The notes: a model not told the origin generated them from the sequence alone. 11,110 nt of DNA from an uncultured Christensenellaceae bacterium (GCA_910586625.1 CAJUIZ010000014.1:1-11110); one strand, 5' to 3'; shown: positions 1-6,609, counted from the first letter of the stretch. Program-made: numbers and translations.

Positions 1-86
1 TCATTCACATCAAATCTAACTATATTATTTATCCAACTTTTGGGGTTCACAGCAATTCGGCAGTCCGTTTTGTATTGTTAAAATTA

Positions 87-1370
87 TTACTTGTTTATCG
101 GAACCAGCTTTTCAATTCCGCCCATATACTTGCGCAGCACTTCGGGGATTGTTACCGACCCGTCGGCGTTTTGGTTTTGTTCCAGTAGCGCGGGGAATAC
201 ACGGCTGGTTGCCAGTCCGCTTGCGTTAAGCGTATGCATAAATTCCAGTTTTTTGTCCGCGTCTCTCCTGTAACGCATATTTCCGCGCCTTGCTTGGTAA
301 TCGCGCGCGTTGGATGCAGAGCTTACTTCCTTGTAGATGTTCATCGACGGAATGTATATTTCTATGTCGTAGGTACGCGCCATACTGTCGGAGCAGTCGC
401 CTGCGGCAAGCTTCGATAGCTGATAGTGCAGTCCTAACCCTTCCACAAGTCCGCACGCCATATCTACCATTTCTTCAAACGCTTCGTCGGATTTGTCCGC
501 GGCGGTGTACTGGAACAGCTCCACCTTGTTGAATTGGTGTCCGCGTATCATTCCGCGTTCTTCCGCGCGGTAACTTCCCGCTTCGCGGCGGAAGCAGGCG
601 GAGTAGCCGAAGAACTTTTTGGGCAGCTCGCTTTCCGACACGATTTCGTCTCGGTACAGGTTTACAAGAGCCGTTTCCGCCGTCGGCAGCATAAACTTGC
701 GCCCTTCGCCGTTAGCTATTTGGTAAACGTCGTCTTCAAACTTGGGGAACTGTCCTGCGGTCAGTCCGCATTCGTAGTTGAGCATGTACGGCGGCAACAT
801 AAATGTATAGCCGCGCGCAGTGTGGCTGTCTATAAAGTAGTTCAAGAGAGCCCATTCCAACCGCGCGCCCATTCCTGTGTATATCCAACTGCCGTTACCC
901 GCAAGCTTTGCGCCGCGTTCGTAGTCGATAAGCCCCAAGCTTTTGGCAAGTTCTACGTGATCTTTTGGGGTAAAGTCGAAGTGCGGCTTAACCCCGAAGG
1001 TTTTGATAGGCTTGTTGTTTTCCTTGCCGCCGGCGAGTAAGTCGTCGTCGGGTAGGTTTGGCAGTCTAAGCAGAAAATCGCGTATTTTGTCGTTAACCGC
1101 ATCAAGCTCCGCGTCCTGTTCGGCAATTTTGTCGCCCAGCGCCTTCATCTCGGCAATGGTTGCGGAAACGTCTTGTCCAGCCTTTTTGAGCTTGGGTATT
1201 TCGGCGGATACCTTGTTGCGCTGCGCCTTCATCGCTTCTACGGAAGCGATAACGCTTTTGCGTTGTTCGTCCAACTTCAAAAAATCGGTAAAGTCGATAT
1301 CCTTGCCGCGCTTCAAGTATCTTTTGCGTACGGCGTTTGCGTCCTGTCTAATAAGGTTAACGTCAATCAT
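87..1370 (-). CDS. serS: Seryl-tRNA synthetase
   Basis: Cytoplasmic class II aminoacyl-tRNA synthetase that charges tRNA-Ser with serine in an ATP-dependent reaction. The product of about 427 residues is the usual bacterial SerRS length. Residues 1-110 form the tRNA-binding antiparallel coiled-coil arm, rich in K/E/A/L. The catalytic part shows TAETALVNLYRDE, FRREAGSYRAEERGMIRGHQF (split here over the class II motif 2 loop) and, near the C-terminus, a motif 3 region ending NASGLATSRVFPALLEQNQ. The frame stays open upstream to 1415, but I choose the ATG at 1370 because the protein then begins MIDVNLIRQD, the normal SerRS N-terminus, and AAGGAG lies 12 nt upstream. It is transcribed divergently from cysS. 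No T-box leader is visible in its roughly 100-nt 5' region. No clear terminator is seen in the 86 bases downstream. Confidence 0.97.
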   Translation of the reverse strand: MIDVNLIRQDANAVRKRYLKRGKDIDFTDFLKLDEQRKSVIASVEAMKAQRNKVSAEIPKLKKAGQDVSATIAEMKALGDKIAEQDAELDAVNDKIRDFLLRLPNLPDDDLLAGGKENNKPIKTFGVKPHFDFTPKDHVELAKSLGLIDYERGAKLAGNGSWIYTGMGARLEWALLNYFIDSHTARGYTFMLPPYMLNYECGLTAGQFPKFEDDVYQIANGEGRKFMLPTAETALVNLYRDEIVSESELPKKFFGYSACFRREAGSYRAEERGMIRGHQFNKVELFQYTAADKSDEAFEEMVDMACGLVEGLGLHYQLSKLAAGDCSDSMARTYDIEIYIPSMNIYKEVSSASNARDYQARRGNMRYRRDADKKLEFMHTLNASGLATSRVFPALLEQNQNADGSVTIPEVLRKYMGGIEKLVPINK

Positions 1371-1479
1371 AGCTACAATTAACTCCTTGCAATTTTTTGT
1401 TCGAGCGGCTGTCAAGCCGTATTAACGCGCGCGCATATGTACGCCTATTCACGCGTGCCGCGCGTTTCTTACACCGCAT

Positions 1480-1508
1480 ATTTTAGCACACCGCGATAAC
1501 TTTTGCAA
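1480..1508 (-). promoter_or_regulatory. Predicted serS promoter
   Basis: Read on the minus strand, TTGCAA (1508-1503) and TAAAAT (1485-1480) are separated by exactly 17 nt, a good match to a housekeeping sigma factor promoter. Transcription would begin near 1473, giving a leader of about 100 nt before the serS ATG at 1370. The leader is GC-rich with runs of alternating CG around 1427-1465 but contains no recognisable T-box sequence. The match is by eye only. Confidence 0.5.
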
Positions 1509-1557
1509 TGGTTTACGTTTAAGCATCTATATTTTTTTGTAATGTGTCATTTACCGC

Positions 1558-1586
1558 TTGTCGCAATAGCGGTATTGTGTTAAAAT
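1558..1586 (+). promoter_or_regulatory. Predicted cysS promoter
   Basis: TTGTCG (1558-1563) and TAAAAT (1581-1586) are spaced by 17 nt, placing a start site near 1593, about 45 nt before the cysS ATG. A perfect TATAAT lies slightly downstream at 1594-1599 but has no convincing -35 partner at 16-18 nt. It is therefore the second choice. The promoter is back-to-back with the predicted serS promoter, about 50 bp away. Confidence 0.45.
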
Positions 1587-1636
1587 ATCATAGTATAATA
1601 ATGTTGTAAAGCAACGCTTAATAAGGGTGTAATACT

Positions 1637-3031
1637 ATGCTGGAAATTAAAGTTTACAATACGCTCACGCGCAAAAAGGAAATTTTTACGCCTATTAAGG
1701 TCGGACAGGTCGGTATGTACTCCTGCGGACCTACCGTCTACAAGCCCGCGCATATCGGCAACCTGCGCGCGTACGTTTTTATGGACGAGCTCAGGCGCAT
1801 TTTCGAATACTGCGGCTACAAGGTTAAGTCGGTAATGAACATTACGGACGTGGGGCATCTCGTATCCGACAGCGACGACGGCGACGACAAGATGAGCAAG
1901 TCCGCTCGCGAAACGGGCAAAGACCCCCTGCAAATTGCGGCGGAAATTACCGATCGTTTTATGGCGGATATCGATTCGCTCAATATCAAGCGTCCCACAA
2001 TCTGCCCCAAGGCAACGGATAACATTCCCGAAATGATAGCCGTCGTGCAGGCTCTACTAGACAAGGGCTACGCTTACGAAACCGCCGACGGCATATACTT
2101 CTCCGTCGAAAAGTTCGCAGGCTACGGCAAGCTTTCGGGCGTAAAGCTCCAAGACCAACGTCACGGCGCGCGCGTGGAAGTTAACAGCTTCAAGCGTCAC
2201 CCAATCGATTTCGCCCTGTGGAAGAAAGCCGCGCCCAACCATTTGCAGCAATGGGACAGCCCCTGGGGACGCGGTTTCCCCGGCTGGCACATAGAGTGCA
2301 CAGCTATGAGCCGCAAGTATTTGGGCGAAACCTTCGATATCCATACGGGCGGCGTAGACCATATACCCATTCACCACGAAAACGAAATAGCGCAAGCCGA
2401 ATGCTGGCTGGGGCATAAAGCCGTAAACTATTGGATGCACAACGAATTTATGCTTATCGACGGCGGAAAGATGAGTAAGTCGCTCAATAACGTTTATACG
2501 GTTGCCGACGTGGTTGCCAAGGGCTATACTCCCATGGAGCTGCGGTATCTGTATCTCAACGTGCAGTATCGTCAAAAGCTCAACTTTACCTGGGCGGCTA
2601 TGGATTCGGCAAAATCGGCGTATAATAATCTGTGCTCGCAGCTGTTGGCTCACAAAAACAGCAACGCGCAAACCGACAAGGCGGTTATCGACGAATACAA
2701 GCAAAAGTTCGAAGACGCAATCACCGACGACCTTAACGTCCCGCTCGCGCTCGGCGTTCTGTGGACTATGCTAAAACTGCCCAAGTCCAAGGACGTTTAC
2801 AGCCTTGCGCTGACCTTCGACAAAATTTTCGCGCTGAATTTGGACAAAATCAAGGATGAACAAACGCCGCAAATCGAAATCCCCCAAGACGTAGTAGCTA
2901 TGGCGGAGCTGCGGCTTGCCGCTCGCCGCGAAAAAAACTGGGCGGAAAGCGACCGTCTGCGCGACGTAATTGCGTATATGGGGTATGCCGTCAAGGATAC
3001 CAAGGACGGTTACGAATTGACGTTGAAGTGA
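1637..3031 (+). CDS. cysS: Cysteinyl-tRNA synthetase
   Basis: Class I aminoacyl-tRNA synthetase that attaches cysteine to tRNA-Cys in the cytoplasm. At 464 residues it has the standard bacterial CysRS length. The N-terminal Rossmann domain has YSCGPTVY with the zinc-ligand Cys30 and the HIGN form of the HIGH signature at 39-42. The zinc and active-site segment GWHIECTAMS and the GGVDHIPIHHENEIAQ motif follow. The KMSKS signature occurs in GGKMSKSLNN. The C-terminal part is helical and ends in the usual alpha-bundle domain. An AAGGGTG segment sits 6-7 nt ahead of the ATG. A second KMSKS-like string near residue 86 lies in the acidic insertion where CysRS often has a DKMxK motif, so it is not a duplication. 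It is divergent from serS and followed by 246 nt of non-coding repeat sequence. Confidence 0.98.
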   Translation: MLEIKVYNTLTRKKEIFTPIKVGQVGMYSCGPTVYKPAHIGNLRAYVFMDELRRIFEYCGYKVKSVMNITDVGHLVSDSDDGDDKMSKSARETGKDPLQIAAEITDRFMADIDSLNIKRPTICPKATDNIPEMIAVVQALLDKGYAYETADGIYFSVEKFAGYGKLSGVKLQDQRHGARVEVNSFKRHPIDFALWKKAAPNHLQQWDSPWGRGFPGWHIECTAMSRKYLGETFDIHTGGVDHIPIHHENEIAQAECWLGHKAVNYWMHNEFMLIDGGKMSKSLNNVYTVADVVAKGYTPMELRYLYLNVQYRQKLNFTWAAMDSAKSAYNNLCSQLLAHKNSNAQTDKAVIDEYKQKFEDAITDDLNVPLALGVLWTMLKLPKSKDVYSLALTFDKIFALNLDKIKDEQTPQIEIPQDVVAMAELRLAARREKNWAESDRLRDVIAYMGYAVKDTKDGYELTLK

Positions 3032-3074
3032 AAAGTGAATAGGAAATATTACGTTGCGACGAATTTCTCACATT

Positions 3075-3162
3075 GTCATGTTGAGCGCAGCCGAAACATC
3101 CAGGCGAGTTTACGGGCCGCATCGTTTTTTATAAGGTTCCGCTTCGCTTCACTCGAAATGAC
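3075..3162. repeat. Degenerate inverted REP-like repeat pair
   Basis: Two arms of about 27 nt, 3075-3101 and 3135-3162, face each other across a 33-nt spacer. The left arm begins GTCATGTTGAGCGCAGCC. The right arm, read on the minus strand, begins GTCATTTCGAGTGAAGCG. Both are diverged relatives of the TCATTTCGACCGAGCGAAGC units found intact at 8613, 8689 and 9731. The family resembles the short palindromic intergenic repeats common in many bacterial genomes. It occupies the gap between cysS and yabP and probably has no coding role. Confidence 0.6.
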
Positions 3163-3242
3163 GTTTATCTTCATTGCCGTTCGATAAACGTTTCGGTAAA
3201 GAACACCGACTTTTCCTGTTATTTTATCTCCGCATTAAATCC

Positions 3243-3277
3243 AATCCCCCTGCATACTATATGCAAGGGGATTTTTT
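3243..3277 (+). terminator. Terminator-like hairpin overlapping yabP ribosome binding site
   Basis: The arms are AATCCCC plus TGCAT (3243-3255) and ATGCA plus GGGGATT (3261-3273), with one C/A mismatch and an ACTAT loop, followed by a run of six T (3272-3277). This is the form of an intrinsic terminator and could end cysS transcription. The yabP ATG starts directly after the T run at 3278. The only Shine-Dalgarno sequence, AAGGGG (3265-3270, 7 nt before the ATG), lies in the 3' arm, so the hairpin would also hide the ribosome binding site of yabP in any transcript reading through from upstream. Confidence 0.7.
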
Positions 3278-3538
3278 ATGGCGGAAAAGGAAAAACAAAC
3301 GTATTCTCTTGCGTGCGAGCATAACGTGCTAACAGTTCGCGGCGTTACTCAGGTGGTAGAAATTACCGAGCGCGAAGCTCAGTTAAAGCTTACGGGCAAT
3401 TCGCTGTTTATCAAGGGCAACGGGCTTAACGTTACCAAGTTAGATAAGGATTCCGGCGTGGTGGTAATGGAGTACTCGTCGCTTTCGTCCTTGTCCTTCC
3501 GTCAAGGCGCGCCGTCGTTTAAGGGGTTGTTCCGTTGA
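3278..3538 (+). CDS. yabP: Sporulation protein YabP
   Basis: Small protein of 86 residues of the YabP/YqfC family. Its pattern is typical: SLACEHNVLTVRGVTQVVEITEREAQL, then a short beta-rich segment LTGNSLFIKGNGLNVTKLD and a hydrophobic strand VVVMEYSSLSSLSF. In Bacillus, YabP is made in the mother cell during sporulation and is encoded just upstream of yabQ and divIC; the same order is seen here, which makes the call firm. No signal peptide or membrane segment is visible. Its Shine-Dalgarno AAGGGG is inside the preceding hairpin. The stop codon overlaps the yabQ TTG start as TTGA. The molecular role in spore coat or cortex assembly is known only loosely from the family. Confidence 0.9.
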   Translation: MAEKEKQTYSLACEHNVLTVRGVTQVVEITEREAQLKLTGNSLFIKGNGLNVTKLDKDSGVVVMEYSSLSSLSFRQGAPSFKGLFR

Positions 3539-4122
3539 CGTTGTTGGGCCGTGGGATAGAACAGCTGCAAGCGTTTATCGTGTTCGCCGTTTTGGGGTTG
3601 GCTCTTGCGGCGGTGTATTTGTTCGGATTGGGATTGTTCCGAGCAAAGCTTGCGGGGATAGTATTCGACTGTGTGTTCGGCGCCGTGGCGTTGTGGCTTG
3701 TTTTTATAACCAATCTCAACGTAAACAACGGCGAGTTTCGCCTGTTTGTGTTTTTGGGTTTGGCTCTCGGCGCTATAATATCCGTATTCACCTGCAAAAC
3801 TTTACTTGACAAGCTTTCGTCGGCGTTGTATAATTTGTTCACCGTAAATTTGGAGAACGAAGACGATGGAACGGATATTTTACAGCAAAAAAACGTCGAT
3901 AATGTTCGTGGTGGCAATGCTGGTGCTGCTGATACTGGTGTGTATGCTGTTAACAGCTCTTACGCAAATGGCGTCAATGAAGCACCGCGCCGAATATTTG
4001 GCAGAGCTCATCGAAAGCGCAAAAAAAGACGAGCAGGCAAAGCAAGAGCTGATAGAATATATGAAAACGGACGACTACGTCATAAAATGGGCGGAACAAA
4101 ACAACAAAATAAAGAAAGATGA
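3535..4122 (+). CDS. yabQ: Spore cortex biosynthesis membrane protein YabQ
   Basis: Integral membrane protein needed for spore cortex formation in Bacillus. It has three hydrophobic segments, near residues 12-36, 38-58 and 66-87. The last contains NNGEFRLFVFLGLALGA, the most characteristic YabQ stretch. The start is TTG at 3535, overlapping the yabP stop as TTGA, and is supported by AAGGGG 8 nt upstream. Residues 1 to about 110 look like genuine YabQ. Beyond that the frame runs on for 257 nt inside divIC in another frame and encodes a low-complexity tail full of R and K (RRIFGRAHRKRKKRRAGK). That tail may be non-conserved read-through, or the protein may end early by a -1 frameshift at the A AAA AAC heptamer (see separate entry), giving about 122 residues. 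Identity is good; the true C-terminus is uncertain. Confidence 0.85.
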   Translation: MTLLGRGIEQLQAFIVFAVLGLALAAVYLFGLGLFRAKLAGIVFDCVFGAVALWLVFITNLNVNNGEFRLFVFLGLALGAIISVFTCKTLLDKLSSALYNLFTVNLENEDDGTDILQQKNVDNVRGGNAGAADTGVYAVNSSYANGVNEAPRRIFGRAHRKRKKRRAGKARADRIYENGRLRHKMGGTKQQNKER

Positions 4123-4162
4123 TATCTTGTGGATACAAGAAAACATACCGTCCGCAAACTGA
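3866..4162 (+). CDS. divIC: Septum formation initiator DivIC/FtsB-like
   Basis: Small bitopic division protein of 98 residues. It has a short cytoplasmic start (MERIFYSKKTS), one membrane helix at about 12-34, a coiled-coil segment at about 36-62 (RAEYLAELIESAKKDEQAKQ) and the conserved extracytoplasmic end KTDDYVIKWAEQNNKIKKDD, equivalent to the TDEYIEKxAREKLG...PGE stretch of the family. DivIC works with FtsL and DivIB (FtsQ) in the divisome, at vegetative and sporulation septa. The ATG is preceded by GGAGA about 9 nt upstream. The position after yabP and yabQ matches Bacillus. The gene lies largely inside the 3' extension of the yabQ frame. It is shorter than Bacillus DivIC (about 125 residues) because the N-terminal cytoplasmic part is reduced. 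Confidence 0.9.
   Translation: MERIFYSKKTSIMFVVAMLVLLILVCMLLTALTQMASMKHRAEYLAELIESAKKDEQAKQELIEYMKTDDYVIKWAEQNNKIKKDDILWIQENIPSAN
3888..3894 (+). other. Candidate -1 slippery heptamer in yabQ
   Basis: In the yabQ frame the codons CAA AAA AAC create the heptamer A AAA AAC, the X XXY YYZ form used for -1 ribosomal frameshifting. After a -1 slip the ribosome reads CGT CGA TAA and stops at 3900-3902. The layout recalls dnaX of E. coli, where slippage yields a shorter protein. No downstream pairing structure was established, and the seven A residues could simply be a homopolymer shared with divIC, which reads across it in its own frame as SKKT. Confidence 0.25.
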
Positions 4163-4170
4163 ATAATTAA

Positions 4171-4195
4171 CTCCCGCGCAGCTGCGGGGGTTTTT
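4171..4195 (+). terminator. Intrinsic terminator after divIC
   Basis: CTCCCGC (4171-4177) pairs with GCGGGGG (4184-4190) around a six-base loop GCAGCT, including one T-G wobble, and is followed by five T (4191-4195). It begins 8 nt after the divIC stop and should end the yabP-yabQ-divIC transcript. Confidence 0.85.
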
Positions 4196-4271
4196 ACGTA
4201 TTCGCCGTAAACCGCACTTCCGCGTTGCAATGCTTTTGTATTTTACAACGGCAAAGGGATAAACTAATTAT

Positions 4272-5456
4272 ATGACGAAACAAAACAAAAACAACCGAAA
4301 ACGCCGTCCAGTTCTTGCCAGCAAGCCGCTTGTGGACTTGGGTGTGGCTTTTTACGGCAAGCGGTACTTTAATAAGAGCGTAAAGCTGGAAGTCGTTGGC
4401 AGCCTAAAAGAAATAAAGCCGCCCTACGTGGTCGTTGCCAATCACAGCGGATTTGCCGACGTCGGCGCGCTTATAATGGCGGCGTACCCCAACTGTATCA
4501 ATTTCGTTATATCCGAAACGCAAATCGTCAAATGGCCCAAGCTTATATACAAACTCGGCGTTCTGCCTAAAAAGCAGTTTGCCGTCGATACTTCGCTTAT
4601 TCGCGATATCAAGTACGTTTTGGATAGCGGACGTATCGTAGCCATATATCCCGAAGCCAAGCTGTCGGTTGTCGGCACGCCAAATATCATAAAGCCCAAT
4701 ATCGCCAAATTAGCAAAACTTCTCAAATATCCGCTTGTAACGGTGCGGTTCGACGGCAGTTATCTGCACAAGCCTCGCTGGGCAAAAAGCAGACGCTTCG
4801 TCCCGTTAAAGGCAACGGTAAACTTGGCTGCGGGCGCGGACGAAATACAAACGCTGTCCGTCGACGAAATTCATAACCGTATTGTAAACGATTTGTACTA
4901 CGACGATTACGCTTACCAATTGGCAAACGGCATAAAAATAATGTCCGACGATTTGGTGGAAGGCTTGGAAGGCATACTGTACAAGTGCCCCGATTGCAGC
5001 GAAGAATTTTGTATGACGGCAAAGGGCGATACTCTAACCTGCGCCAAATGCGGCGCTTCCGTCCGTCAAAACGAGTACGGACAGCTTCAAGGCGGACGCT
5101 TTGACAAGGTTACTGATTGGTACGCTTGGCAAACGCAGTGCGTAGCCGACGAAGTATCCCGCGCCGATTATTCGCTTACAGCCGATTTCCGCGCGGAAAA
5201 GCTCGTCGGCAAAAAATACGTCGATATGGGCGAAGCTGCCGTAACCCACGATGCTTCGGGCATTACGGCGGTTTTCGGCGAAAACAAGCTCTTCTACAAA
5301 GCAGGCGCGTTCTATACACTGTCTTTTAATAACGACTATTTGTACCTGCCCGCGCCCGAAGCGGTGTACCGCTTCAAACGGCAGGAAAAACTCGGCTGTA
5401 CTACCAAGTTCAACTTGGCGGTAGAACGTCAAACGGAATTACTGCAAAATAACTGA
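4272..5456 (+). CDS. PlsC-type lysophospholipid acyltransferase with zinc ribbon
   Basis: Predicted 1-acyl-sn-glycerol-3-phosphate acyltransferase relative (LPLAT superfamily), which would transfer an acyl chain onto a lysophospholipid or related acceptor at the inner face of the membrane. The acyltransferase part covers about residues 36-200. The HX4D catalytic motif is ANHSGFADV, with His58 and Asp63. The second block, normally PEG(T/A)RS, is here YPEAKLS with Glu128. A short basic N-terminus precedes it. Residues 239-260 form a zinc ribbon with paired cysteines C239-x2-C242 and C257-x2-C260 (CPDC and CAKC), followed by about 130 residues I do not recognise. The start is ATG with AAAGGGA 12 nt upstream. 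The gene is a single unit between two hairpins and is convergent with the minus-strand operon. The exact acceptor cannot be told from sequence. Confidence 0.8.
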   Translation: MTKQNKNNRKRRPVLASKPLVDLGVAFYGKRYFNKSVKLEVVGSLKEIKPPYVVVANHSGFADVGALIMAAYPNCINFVISETQIVKWPKLIYKLGVLPKKQFAVDTSLIRDIKYVLDSGRIVAIYPEAKLSVVGTPNIIKPNIAKLAKLLKYPLVTVRFDGSYLHKPRWAKSRRFVPLKATVNLAAGADEIQTLSVDEIHNRIVNDLYYDDYAYQLANGIKIMSDDLVEGLEGILYKCPDCSEEFCMTAKGDTLTCAKCGASVRQNEYGQLQGGRFDKVTDWYAWQTQCVADEVSRADYSLTADFRAEKLVGKKYVDMGEAAVTHDASGITAVFGENKLFYKAGAFYTLSFNNDYLYLPAPEAVYRFKRQEKLGCTTKFNLAVERQTELLQNN

Positions 5457-5482
5457 GTCCCGCATCGAATGATGCGGGACTC
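5455..5482. terminator. Perfect hairpin between convergent genes
   Basis: GAGTCCCGCATC (5455-5466) and GATGCGGGACTC (5471-5482) form a perfect 12-bp stem around GAAT. The stem starts inside the TGA stop of the acyltransferase gene and ends 22 nt before the stop of the convergent gene. There is no long T run on either side, although the minus strand continues AGTTATTTTG. It most likely acts as a transcript-end structure for both directions. Confidence 0.6.
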
Positions 5483-5504
5483 GTTCGTATATATCGTTAT
5501 GACG

Positions 5505-5870
5505 TTATCTGCCTAACAGCTTGTTGACTACCAACGCTACAACCGCGCCCAACGCTGCAAATACAATGCGCATAATCATCGAGTTTATCAGCTCGCGCCT
5601 GCGCTGTACCATTTCGCGCTCGAACGCTTTGCCTTTTTGTTTCAGCGTAATTACGTTTACGGTTTTGCCTTCGCGGTCGGATTTGATACATTCGAAATAT
5701 CCGTCGTATTCCAATTGGTTTAGTATAACGTCCACCTGCGTAACGTTAAGCTTAAATTTTTCCGGCGTGCTTTGGATGATAAATTCGTCCGTAATAATGC
5801 CGCTGTCGTTCTTTTTTTTGCAAATGTCGTATACCGCGCGCATCACGGCGACTTCCTTTTTGTTGAGCAT
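5505..5870 (-). CDS. Small winged-helix protein with C-terminal membrane anchor
   Basis: I do not recognise a named family. The 121-residue product starts MLNKKEVAVMRAVYDICKKK. It then shows a helix-turn-helix-like arrangement (LNVTQVDVILNQLEYDGYFE) and a beta-wing-like stretch with the ending VNVITLKQKGKAFE, which resembles the wing of MarR-type winged helices. Residues 84-94 are charged and about 97-117 form one hydrophobic helix (IVFAALGAVVALVV), so the protein would be tail-anchored with its putative DNA-binding part in the cytoplasm. It follows its paralogue by 32 nt and has AAAGGAAG just upstream of the ATG. It is the last gene of a three-gene minus-strand operon. The fold could serve protein-protein contact rather than DNA binding. 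Confidence 0.75.
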   Translation of the reverse strand: MLNKKEVAVMRAVYDICKKKNDSGIITDEFIIQSTPEKFKLNVTQVDVILNQLEYDGYFECIKSDREGKTVNVITLKQKGKAFEREMVQRRRELINSMIMRIVFAALGAVVALVVNKLLGR

Positions 5871-5902
5871 AATTATCTTCCTTTAATTCTCCCTATTTGC
5901 CG

Positions 5903-6268
5903 TTAAAACAGCTTGCCTATAAGCGAAGCGACAAGCGCGCCTACAAACGCCGCTATAAATACCCCTACGAACAGCAAGCTTACCTGCGTATTCGTTATTT
6001 TGGCTTTTTGCTGCATATCCCTTTCTCCGTCGAGATAGCTTTCCGCCTTGACGGTGGTGGAAACGCATATTTCGTCCTTGTCCTGATACTTTACGCCCAC
6101 GTATTCATTCTCGGTAAGAAACGTCAGTATAGCCGAAAACGCCGCTGCGTCTATTTTCATCTTTTGCGGCAGCTCGGCTATTATTTGCGCCTTGTTAAGC
6201 ACCTTGTAGCTGTTTTGGGTTTTGTCGAATAGCAGTTCTAATACCGCGTCGGTTTTTTTGTCTAACAT
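5903..6268 (-). CDS. Small winged-helix protein with C-terminal membrane anchor, paralogue
   Basis: The product has 121 residues, the same length and layout as the next gene downstream: MLDKKTDAVLELLFDK at the start, a helix-turn-helix-like region around residues 25-70 (AAAFSAILTFLTENEYVGV), a wing-like strand ending VSTTVKAESYLDGE, and a membrane helix at about 96-118 (LLFVGVFIAAFVGALVASLIG). By eye the two proteins share roughly a quarter of their residues, so they look like an old tandem duplication. The frame is open further upstream, but I choose the ATG at 6268 because it has GGAGA 7-8 nt upstream and aligns with its paralogue. That ATG overlaps the stop of the alkyltransferase gene (ATGTTAG), which suggests translational coupling. 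Function is unknown. Confidence 0.75.
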   Translation of the reverse strand: MLDKKTDAVLELLFDKTQNSYKVLNKAQIIAELPQKMKIDAAAFSAILTFLTENEYVGVKYQDKDEICVSTTVKAESYLDGERDMQQKAKITNTQVSLLFVGVFIAAFVGALVASLIGKLF

Positions 6269-6609
6269 TGAGTTGTCTCCGTTAAATCTCGCTCGCTTTG
6301 CGCGTTCCACAAGTATTTGTCTATGTCTACCGTTTGTTCGTCCGAAAATTCCACGCCTTCTTTTGTCAGCAGCTCTTTTTGCACGTTGGCTCCGCCGAAG
6401 GCGAACGCGGAAGATATCCGTCCGTTGCGGTTAACTACCCTGTGGCAGGGTATAACGTACGGCTCGGGGTTGACGTGCAGTGCCCAGCCCACCTGCCTTG
6501 CCGCCCGCGGATTGCCGCACAGCCGCGCAATTTGTCCGTATGTAGCCACCCTTCCTTGGGGTATACGCTTAACTACGGAATAGACAGTTTGGAAAAATCC
6601 GTTTTGCAT
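6262..6609 (-). CDS. MGMT-family DNA alkyltransferase, short form
   Basis: Single-domain member of the methylated-DNA-[protein]-cysteine S-methyltransferase family, 115 residues. It matches the C-terminal active-site domain: IPQGRVATYGQIARLCGNPR (helix-turn-helix and Arg finger region), ARQVGWALHVNPEP, the active site IPCHRVV with Cys55, and the following loop up to KELLTKEGVEF. The usual N-terminal RNase H-like domain of Ada/Ogt is missing. Because the Cys of PCHR is present rather than the Trp of alkyltransferase-like (ATL) proteins, it could accept methyl groups from O6-methylguanine; alternatively it may only flag lesions. It is the first gene of the operon. A weak AAGGG lies about 15 nt upstream of the ATG. 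Its coupling to two membrane-anchored proteins is unexplained. Confidence 0.88.
   Translation of the reverse strand: MQNGFFQTVYSVVKRIPQGRVATYGQIARLCGNPRAARQVGWALHVNPEPYVIPCHRVVNRNGRISSAFAFGGANVQKELLTKEGVEFSDEQTVDIDKYLWNAQSERDLTETTQC

Noticed and set aside
1..86. Terminator or gene end downstream of serS
   Set aside because: No stable hairpin with a T run was found on the minus strand, and no recognisable coding end.
534..1040. 168-residue plus-strand frame opposite serS
   Set aside because: It is fully antisense to a certain gene and resembles no protein I know; it follows from the codon bias of serS.
1371..1636. Possible T-box leader for serS or cysS
   Set aside because: No T-box core sequence or terminator/antiterminator pair was found on either strand, and the leaders are short (about 100 and 45 nt).
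2057..2704. 215-residue minus-strand frame opposite cysS
   Set aside because: Antisense to a conserved enzyme with all its motifs on the plus strand; no start signals.
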